Source: Hymenopellis radicata (lineage: Eukaryota > Basidiomycota > Agaricomycetes > Agaricales > Physalacriaceae). Taken from it: a stretch of 64,000 bases of DNA. Below the pieces are notes generated by a model. That model had not been told where the DNA came from. It did no database searches and saw nothing but the letters and a program-made list of their open reading frames with translations. A program made the position numbers and the translations under genes. This document shows positions 48,400 to 56,842 of this stretch, piece by piece (the stretch's first letter is position 1; each line of letters opens with the position of its first letter). The stretch spans positions 62,001-126,000 of the forward strand of contig JADNRX010000104.1 in the NCBI GenBank assembly GCA_015501595.1, in the 5' to 3' direction.

Positions 48400-49790
48400 T
48401 TTGATGATTGTCTCGAAAGCAGAACAATCAAAAGGACGTTAACAATAAGGCCACATGCAGTGGTGTATCGTGACCTCAGATCTAGGGATCAGTTTGGCTC
48501 TTTATTCATGACACGAACAAAAGCACAAATTGGGAGGAGGTATCGCGCTGGAAACTCGCACTCAGCAGGCGATATTGGACAAATAGAGGACTCACTATAA
48601 CTATGATCTCCTCAATGCGTACACCGCTCGTTTTTCCTCCAGAAGTTCTCGCCAGGCCGAAAAGGCGCACACACCCGGCAGCAACGCGCGTCTGATCCAT
48701 GATCCAGTTTCCGTTAAGATGTGGGGCGACCGGTACAGTCAACGTCGCGTTGCATTCACGCTATTTGGCATTCGACCTAATGTGTGGAGGCGTAAACAGA
48801 ATAGCATCTCTATCACTTCCCCATGAGTAAAGCGACACGAAGCGGAGGAGGCTACGTACCCTCTTCAGGACCAATATAATAATGAAGAAGGCCGTCCATT
48901 TGGCAACTTGCGTTCGCCGCTGTTCCTTTTTGCTCTGCAGAGCTCGCCGAATCCACCTACAGCGCCCCACTGACCGAGTGCATCGCGAAAAAGCAGGCCG
49001 AGTGCGCCTGAGTCCTGCTTGTCCATGGCCGTTTATAGACAGCGTATGGCGCGCTTCACGCGTCCACGGTAGCCTTTATTCGGCCATCTAGCCAGAAGGA
49101 TTTGAGATTGATGGGGCGACGAGCGTACGAGGGGCCTTTTCCACAGCAAATGATAATGGCGAAATTCCTATATGTTTGTCAGGTAAAGACTGAGGCGCGA
49201 GGGCAACTCGGACTGAACAATCGCACCCAAAGAAAAGGCCTGTCGAAAGACAAAGTCTGGTTATCCCGTAGTATTAGTAACGCCAGGCGCCGGGGGCTGA
49301 ACGGATGACAGTGTCATTAATAGTTCGAGAGCATAAAAGCAACGCACCGCCAAGAACGCGTAAATAATCCTGGAAATGAACGAGAATTAGAGACCGGTGG
49401 TGTTTCCGGGCGACGTGTCAGCACAAGTCGTGGCCTAGCGAGGTGACGGCTTCCGCGAGAGGGGTTCTAGCAGACTAAGCAGAGCCTAATCTCAATAGCA
49501 TCGCGTCCTGCGAAGTTTTAAAATCCCTTTCATGGAGAATTTGTGTTGAGATCATGTTGAGATGGTGGAGGAGGCAAAGAAAGATGTGGTGACCGTTCGG
49601 AGTTTCAAAACGAGGCGTCCTTCCTGCCGGTTTACCGCTGCGCTCCGTAATACGTTCTTTAACTGATATGAGGGCCCTCTGGGCTCAAGCATCTTGAATT
49701 TTATTCATACAGTTATTCATGTTTCATTCATTCGAGTGTGTAACACTGCACTGTCCGTATTGACAATTCCCTCCTGCCTTGAGAACGGTG
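48400..49790. other. intergenic, no supported gene
   Basis: Holds the right copy of the direct repeat (49250-49288). A minus-strand frame near 48.6-48.74 kb was inspected and shows no resemblance to the small-gene family. Confidence 0.45.
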
Positions 49791-49827
49791 TACCTATCTG
49801 AACCCGGAGCCTCTAGTACAAGACCTC

Positions 49828-52800
49828 TTAAACGACATCGTCCGGAGTATCACGCCAAAATGATTTCCTCCATTGACGGAAAAAGCCAAGCTCTTTCGGA
49901 GAGGATTCAAGCCGTGGTTCCGGTTCCTCGATAATCTATGCGTCATACTGAGCAAGGATCCTGACTGCAATGCCTGAAAACTTACCTGACTGTGCGGAAC
50001 TACGTCCCTCGGGGGTGTGAAGTGCTCGCGCGCAATATCTTCCGAAAACGTCCCAACCAAGGAAGGTAGCTCGCTAATCGGGCGATAATAGAGGCGCTTG
50101 TTTCCATGACCGTCAAACTTCAGGAGGAGACGAACGAAGTCGTATTCGTTTTCCATTCCTGCGCAAGCGACAAGTTCAGACAAGTTCGAGACGCACTCCG
50201 GCCAATCGCAAGCCTTGTCGCGGAGTATAGACGCCAATTGCCACAGCCTGTTCTGCATGGCGCTATCGCTCAGCATTAGAATCCGGCTCAGAGCCGTCAA
50301 GTGAGCCGGTTCCGCGATATACTCCAGAGCTTTTCCAATGACTTCCGAAGACGAGGCAGTACGCGCAGCTAATACATCCAGATAGGTCGCCGCAATGTAG
50401 TTAGGACCTAGACACCACATCTCGGGAAGTTTGTCAATCTCTGGAGTGTTCGACTTCGAAAGACGCGCGAGCTTAAGCCCGATATCGTGTAACCAGTCAT
50501 GCTGCATCAAATACGTATATATCGTTTCCGTCGCGTTCTGTTGTGTGGGGAAGTGGGAGACATATGTGAAAACATAGGAGAGCACCTCCCACCCATTGTA
50601 AACGGCACTCGATTCCAACGCCGCAGTCGTGACGCGCCAGATCCGGATGAAAAGGTCAGAAGTAAGCCAAGAGGCGTTACCATCGTCAGGGCCACTGGGA
50701 AGCTTGTACCGGCGGTTAAGACCATAAAAGAGGAGTCGCACAATCATAGCCTCGTCAGGAAGGGACATGACTGTACTGGTACCGAAGACCTCCGACTCGA
50801 CGACAGCTTTAAGGGCAAATATTGCCGCGCGGTCAATGTCCTCATGTCGAATACACGTTCCAAGTCGTAAAATATAGTCTTTGACGGCATCCAATACTTG
50901 ACTGAAGATGCGGTTCCCATGCAGACTTTCTGGAAGTGAAGATGTGGCCTGGATAGATCGAGTTTGAAGCAGCGCGAGCACAAGGAGTATGTCGTCTGGA
51001 AGATGCTCGGTATGGTTCGAGATCGACCGTTTGACATGAGGGAAACCAACGTGCATCACCCATTTCACGAATGATGGCCGCATATTGGTACTCAAAGCAT
51101 TGGCTAACGTCGGTGATGTTCCATTGGTCTCTAAGTCGTACCGAGTCATGGCCAGAGGAAACTGTTCGGGTCCAAGGTAATACGAAAACAGTTCGCGATC
51201 GTGTATACCGTGGCAATTGGAGAAGGAGCAGTCATGGTGCTGCACAGCGCATTTGAGAAGTTGACACCATACAGGAGATGGAGGCGCGTTACCATAAGAA
51301 GACTCGATATTCAGGAAGTCCAGACCTGACTGCATAGACGCTTCGAGCAGCCTGCCCCAAAAGACGACGTCGAAGGTGGTGTCTGCACCAGAGGGTTGAA
51401 GCAAGCTGCTTTGGACAGCTTCTATGGCACGCTCTGGGGAATCGTCGTAGATGAATTGGTATCTATCCTGCTCCTTGTTGAGCATATTGAAGGCACCAAA
51501 TCGGAGAGCTCCACGCTGCATTCGTTCCATGCGATCGACGGGTTGGTCAAAACGATGGTGAACCCTGATTGCCCGTATGACTGCAGGCCTCTCCTCGTCC
51601 TCCTGAGAAACGAAATCAAGAAAACGCCAGGTGTCAGGGTTTGACACTGGCGCGGTTATACCGTCAGCTCCGGCGACAACGCCGATACTCTGCGGTGGAA
51701 GACCGGCCAGAGATTGCACAGCGATACTCTGGACGGAGGCATTGGAAGACGTGTTATGCATCCATGAAACGGCAAGCGCATCAAGATTTTCTGCCTGATA
51801 AGTAACAGCTGCGCGCTCTACGTCTTTCAAGGAACGAGCTATCACTGATGACTGAACCCGGCGGCATGCCTTCCAAGATTGTAAGCATTGGCGCACGGAG
51901 CTGACCATCCTAAAGGAGTATAAAGACAAGGGAGTCTTGTATGGACAATTGGCAAAGAAAAGAGGGAGGAGGTTGCTGATAAGATATGCAAGGGCACCAA
52001 GTCCGGTCACGCACCCTAGGGCTTTGGCCATAGCATAGCTCAAAGAACAGAGGAAGATGATAAAACCGGCAAAGAATACGCCGAGAGAGATGTGCATCAG
52101 GACGGGAAGAAGCCCAATGATGAGGGGGACGTGCCATTGCTGCAGTCCAATAAATCGGAAGTGGCGAATACGGGAACGGTCTCGTGGGGTGCCGGTCGGT
52201 AAAATCATGTACTCATTGATCCACTGTTTCGTCAACACGGCGACCAGTGTGGTCGTAAGGCTTAGAACAAGGCTTGTGAACCACAAGCCGTTGACCCAAA
52301 GATCGACTGATTTCGCCTGGAAGGAATCGGACGGGTCGGTGTGGTGACCAAGTTCGGCAACCAGCGCGGAAGCACCCTCAGATATGGCGACCTGGACATG
52401 GATTAAACGTAGCATCAGCGTGGCTGTCACTTGAGCGTAATCCACTCGAAGACTCTGGGAAGTCTGGACAACAAAGGTTGTTACAACACCAGAGAAGAGT
52501 GCCGCCTATTGTGATACTACATCAGCAGCGAAGCCGCTAGAGCGTGATCAGAAGAAACCTACGAATACAAGGAGCATATCGAGACCGTCTCTCCAATTTT
52601 CGACCATGTCAAAGTCGAACTTGGTGGATTCGTCCATATACGTTTTGAAGACCCTGCTTCTGTCGGCCATCTCTTTGTATTTGGCATCTGGTGGATACTT
52701 GTGTTCGTAGTCAAAAGGATCTATGAAAACACCAAGATCAGCTGCTGTATGGACTGGCTATACATGAAATATACCGCTAGGAACTGGGCGCTGAAGCGCA

Positions 52801-53042
52801 TGCTGATTGCGAAGCAACTTGGCATGAGAGTGGCGAGTGTTGTGATGTACAACGAGTGGGGGGGACTCCGTAACAGAATCGACGTCGTTGACGGTTGAGT
52901 TATCGGACTGCCAATGGAAGTTGGGGTCCTCTGCTTGATCAACAGAAGGCTTTGGGCATATGCAAAGGCAATGGCAGCATTGCTGGTGAGGACTAGACTG
53001 CTGCTGGATAGGAGGCGTACTCGCTGGTGGATCGGAGGACAT
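49828..53042 (-). CDS. DUF6535 long-form protein I, intact
   Basis: The only complete, unbroken long copy. Exons 53042-52775, 52720-52563, 52505-49986 and 49935-49828, 3054 nt, 1017 residues. ATG 53042 follows a GTATAAG box by about 50 bp. Exon 1: Ser/Pro/Gln/Cys-rich, ending with NTRHSHAKLL. Exon 2: PFDYEHKYPPDAKYKEMADR and WRDGLDMLLVF. Exon 3: about four membrane helices (AALFSGVVTTFVVQ, LWFTSLVLSLTTTLVAVL, IIGLLPVLMHISLGVFFAGF, LGALAYLISNLLPLFF), the CPYKTPLSLY border, then about 650 residues of soluble, mostly helical sequence without a recognised domain. Last exon: PKELGFFRQWRKSFW. The repeated W-(R/K)-x-(F/W) end of all copies suggests a conserved C-terminal element. Function unknown. 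Confidence 0.9.
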
Positions 53043-53088
53043 GGAGGAGGAGAAGCAAAGAAGAAGGGAACGGCAACACACCATCATT

Positions 53089-53095
53089 CTTATAC
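53089..53095 (-). promoter_or_regulatory. TATA-like box of DUF6535 copy I
   Basis: GTATAAG on the minus strand, 47-53 bp before ATG 53042, as in copy G. Confidence 0.5.
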
Positions 53096-53448
53096 CCGGT
53101 GACTGCGCCTATTATGGGCAAAATAACAAAAGCGTGCATTCCGGTGCATATAAGCAGTGCTAATTGTGGGTTTGCGTACTGTCATTCGACAGGAACAAAA
53201 GGAAACAAAACTCCGATTGGTAAACGGTCCGACAGCACGGTCTGAGAGAACTAGTCACTGAGTGACGAGTCAGTAAACACTTCCTCGTCTTTATCTAAGA
53301 AGTCATCGTTCGAGGCTCTATCGTTTAGTGAAACGCGACAATCAACGCAGGACCGCCCTGCGTTACATTACTTGGGGGTATTTGAAACTTCAGAACAAGC
53401 ATAGCCTAGCGCATCATCATAACGTGGATGTTCGAACTTGGTACGTGA

Positions 53449-53781
53449 TCAACGCCGCGGCGTGAGCTTCATGACCCACTGATGAAAAGCGTCTCCTGTC
53501 AACGCGGCATTACCAGCTCTCCCAGCGCCATTTCCTGCAGCGTCAAAGGTGGCCTTGATGACCGCCATTGTGAGAGTTCTACGGCGCACTTAGTATTGCC
53601 GAAAGGTGACAGAACCATCAACGTACGGGGCAATTATGCTATATAGTATATCGTATTGGTCTGAGGTCAGACTGCCCAGAGAGTTGGCAATCTTAACTAT
53701 CAGAGCATTAGCGGCGGCGACCGACAGTGCCATCATCAGGACGGGATAAATAAGTTGAAGGGGAAGGTTTGTCGAAGGCAT
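53449..53781 (-). CDS. small two-exon protein paired with DUF6535 copy I
   Basis: About 94 codons. Exon 1 from ATG 53781: MPSTNLPLQLIYPVLMMALS then VAAANALIVKIANSLGSLTS and DQYDILYSIIA. Intron of about 48 nt (GTACGT...CCGTAG), then TLTMAVIKATFDAAGNGAG and ALTGDAFHQWVMKLTPRR, stop 53451-53449. It shares the IAN.L..L(T)S.Q.DIL pattern, the intron position, TLT at the exon-2 start and the TGDAF..W end with the other small genes. Its N-terminus is hydrophobic (LIYPVLMMALSVAAANALIV) where the others are polar, so it might be secreted or membrane-bound. Ends 407 bp before the DUF6535 start. Confidence 0.6.
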
Positions 53782-53799
53782 CAACCATCCTCAGTTATA

Positions 53800-54277
53800 G
53801 GGGATGAGAAAACAAGAGTAGTGAACAAGGGCGGGAGAGGCAGCTAGAAGTATAAGCACCTAAAACAAGTTGGGAACAAACCAAGCGGGTTCAACACTGT
53901 TGTCAGGACGTGAGTGACGGTTGTCAGTTGTAGTACAAGGCGGGTTACCGTAAAAAGTTCGGCTTGTTCTGAAAAGGGTAGTAGCAAGCGCGTATTCTCC
54001 CAAATGCGTACCATGCGGTCCATGCCATCCAGCTTGCCGTCGATTCTCAGGACCATCTGGACACGGTCTGCAGTATCATTGCGCGCACAGGAGATTCAAA
54101 CGATAACTAGATGCAGAGAGTCCTGACATAACCGGAGGAGTTTACGAGAAACTGCGCCACACAACGCGAGTAGCAGGCGGCGAGTTCCGACGGATATAGA
54201 GTATCAGCATTCAGAATCGGCCTAGTATTGCCTGCTTGACGTACTGCAGGATATGCAAGGGAAGGGAATTGTGGCTC
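53800..54277 (-). promoter_or_regulatory. conserved upstream block of small gene at copy I
   Basis: Minus strand: GGAATTGTGGCTC reversed at 54265-54277, GGTACGCATTTGGG near 54012-53999, AACAGTGTTGAA near 53898, GCTTATACTTCTAG near 53860 and ACTCTTGTTTTCTC near 53815. Same order as the other four loci. Confidence 0.55.
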
Positions 54278-54516
54278 AGCGACAATATTAAACCCCATTG
54301 GCGGTAGACGATAGCGAAACGAGGGCACGTCCGAATGCGATGGCCGGCACGGAGGAAAGCAGATTTACGTCCCAGTCCCGTCGCCGATGAAAGACAAAAG
54401 CTAGGAGGTAGATGGACAGGGCATTGGGAGCGAAGAACAATAACGGCCCTATCACATTCTCGTGAATACAATAAGGCCGAATCGGGTACGTACCGTCTTG
54501 ATCAACAGGATGGAAG

Positions 54517-55227
54517 TCAACAACAACAGATGGCATCTGGGCATTCGCTGTTTTTGAATTGCTTGAGCAAAGGATTGACCAACCCAGCTGTATAATTGAT
54601 GTCGACGGCGCCGAGACGAACACCCCACGACGCGAGCCGGACGACACGCTTCACTGCGATGCTGTGGTTTCTTGCGTTTCTCAGCAAAAGGGCGGATGCG
54701 AGAAGTGTAATAGAATGACCATCGTCCAGGCGGGATTTTGGATATGTGCCAGGGCACATGGACATGTCAATCATAAAGCAAATGACCAAGGCGCAAATGG
54801 GAGTATCCTCGAGCAGTACTACTAGCGAACGGCCGAAAAGTATCCAGGAGGCTGTTGAGAAGTGTGAGTCGTGTGTATGAGTGTGGGAAATCGAGGAGCA
54901 CCTAAAAAAACTTGTAACCGAATTGTGTAGTCCTACAAGAAATTTGGGGATTCCAGCGTCAACGTGGAGTTTCATTGTTTCGTTATTCAGAGAGCTTTTG
55001 GTGAGGCCTTGACATTTATTGACCATTGGTTCGTCGAGCCCATTCCTAAACGTTTGTCGGACACTTTCAACGCCTTGACAATGCTTTCTTGGATATTCGA
55101 GGAATTTATGAAAGGGCGCCACGACATTGTAGACACTGTCGAGTGTGCCAGTGAAGGTAAAAAGAAAGGTTGAAGAAAGGACATGATCGGCTTCGGACCG
55201 GACGAGCCGCTTCAGAAATCCAACCAT
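54517..55227 (-). CDS. hypothetical open frame of 236 codons
   Basis: An uninterrupted frame beginning MVGFLKRLVRSEADHVLSST, with WILFGRSLVVLLEDTPICAL and a Cys-rich end (SECPDAICCC). No family recognised. It lies in the upstream segment that is also present, but without this frame, at cassettes C and G, so it could be the least decayed copy of a gene carried in the duplicated unit, or a chance frame. Confidence 0.25.
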   Translation of the reverse strand: MVGFLKRLVRSEADHVLSSTFLFTFTGTLDSVYNVVAPFHKFLEYPRKHCQGVESVRQTFRNGLDEPMVNKCQGLTKSSLNNETMKLHVDAGIPKFLVGLHNSVTSFFRCSSISHTHTHDSHFSTASWILFGRSLVVLLEDTPICALVICFMIDMSMCPGTYPKSRLDDGHSITLLASALLLRNARNHSIAVKRVVRLASWGVRLGAVDINYTAGLVNPLLKQFKNSECPDAICCC

Positions 55228-55327
55228 GCGCCGACGTCAACCATCTTCCCTCTTACTACTATACAGTTCGCCTCGTAAAAACGCAGAAAAATTGTCGCAG
55301 AGCTCCTTCACTCGCTAGTCAATTGAC

Positions 55328-56653
55328 ATGGAGGCCGCTCGTGACTCCAGGTCCATCGTCAATTGCGATGGTGAGTCGTTCTAAAATACATCTTTGATCC
55401 AACTCTGAATCCAGACGTAGCCTACATCCTTCGCCTTCCGAATGAAATTCTTCTATTGATATTTGACGCGGCCAAGTCTCCGTACGCGTCTCATATTCCT
55501 TATCGCCTTGCGGTTGTTTGTCATCGCTTCCGTGACATTCTTGTCCGCGATATGTATCGCGTTGTCTCCCTGCCGAAGCATAATGAACGACAACGTTCGG
55601 CTCTGATTGCACTTCTTCCTTCACGCGGACATCATATTCGCCGCCTTGAGGCTTCCGCTCCAGTAGAAAGGCGCGATTACGAGCCTGACGACGCCCAGGT
55701 TTCAAACCTTCTCCTCAGTCTCTCGCGCTGCGCGAAACAGTTTACCAACCTTCGATACCTCCAACTCCACCTACATACGTTGGATAGGACGTTAACCACC
55801 GAACAACAGGTTGACCTTATCGAGATGTTCAAGGTCCTGCCTCCTCACTTGCAGGAGCTCGACCTGGCCGGCTTCTTATGGACAGCCGCTGCAAAGGCTT
55901 TAGCTGTCGCTCAGCAACCCAACTTACAGCGAATTTTGCTCAACCTTGAGTCGATACCAGGCGCTTGGATGGCGCCCGCCAAATTAACAGCTAATTGCCC
56001 CGCTTTGTCCATTCACATACCAGCCCGTTGGTGCCACTTCCTGGTTCACCCAGGCTTTTGAAGGGTCGAAACTGGAACACATTGCGATTGGATTCGCGGA
56101 TCTTCCTCAGATTGAGCGTGATAGTGATCTCCACCCGTGCTCGAGGCATTCCAGTTGTCAGTGGGACACTGGTCTCAGCGACCTCTTTGTGGCATCCTCT
56201 TCATCGTTGACCAACCTGACCATCTTCACCGGTTCTTTTCCCACCTCCAGCGTCGTTCATCACCTAAAACAGGTTACCACTATCACTTTCGAAAACATAG
56301 ATTTTCATTGGGACGAAGACCTCCTCGACAAACTTGTGGGACCGTTCGCGACTTCGTCGGTCACGAGCTTACGTCTCGTTCGTTGCTCTGGAATTCCGAC
56401 GACGTTTGCGGAATGGTTTGAATACACAGGACAATTTCGTCAGTTCTTTCCCGCATTGAAGGAACTCGGAGCTGGTCTGTTGTATACCCATGGAGACAAG
56501 GAGGACTTCGACGAATACGACTCAGAAGGAGACATCTTCTCTGAAATTGGTGACGGCCCCATTTGGCTACCAGAGGTGCGGCGGAAGTTTGTACAGGACT
56601 GTGAGATGCTTGGTATCCATGCGGTCCTGCAGTACGACTGGTGGGAGTCCTAG
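55328..56653 (+). pseudogene. F-box/LRR-like protein, copy 4 (one small deletion)
   Basis: Exon 1 55328-55370 (MEAARDSRSIVNCD), intron to 55414, exon 2 from 55415. F-box-like YILRLPNEILLLIFDAA and LAVVCHRFRDILVRDMYR; leucine-rich body as in copy 3. Around 56032 about five bases are missing relative to copy 3 (WCPQTPWF region), so the frame changes and a stop follows 30 bases later. The remaining third (ITSLRLVRCSG-like, here VTSLRLVRCSGIPTTFAEWF) is intact in the new frame to 56653. A three-base deletion near 56003 is in frame. Probably a recent pseudogene, or a truncated protein of about 215 residues. Confidence 0.75.
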
Positions 56654-56659
56654 CATTTT

Positions 56660-56740
56660 TTGCAGAAGTTGAAGACGAACTATTAAATCACTGAAGCGTC
56701 GCCGTCGCTTGCCTACTAGAAATATCTCAATTAAAGACGT
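56660..56740 (-). pseudogene. second relic of the 3' end of the DUF5695-type gene
   Basis: ATCACTGAAGCGTCGCCGTC and TTGCCTACTAGAAAT repeat the end of the adjacent intact gene (56840-56877), about 170 bp away. The stretch also matches the 3' flank of F-box copy 2. Confidence 0.55.
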
Positions 56741-56842
56741 AGTTGACACAGGCCAAAGGTGCAACTCATAGTTGTTATAGGTCGTAAAAGTTGCTCTCAT
56801 GAAGTTGTTCCTAACATTTTGAGCACACTACGAACTATTGAA

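Noticed and set aside
48506..48742. Possible small partner gene upstream of DUF6535 copy H
   Set aside because: The frame lacks TWISN, the intron point, the TLT exon start and the F..W end, and the conserved upstream block is absent.
53042..53087. Upstream ATG (53087) as start of DUF6535 copy I
   Set aside because: It directly adjoins the GTATAAG box, so it would lie upstream of the expected transcript start. ATG 53042 matches the paralogues.
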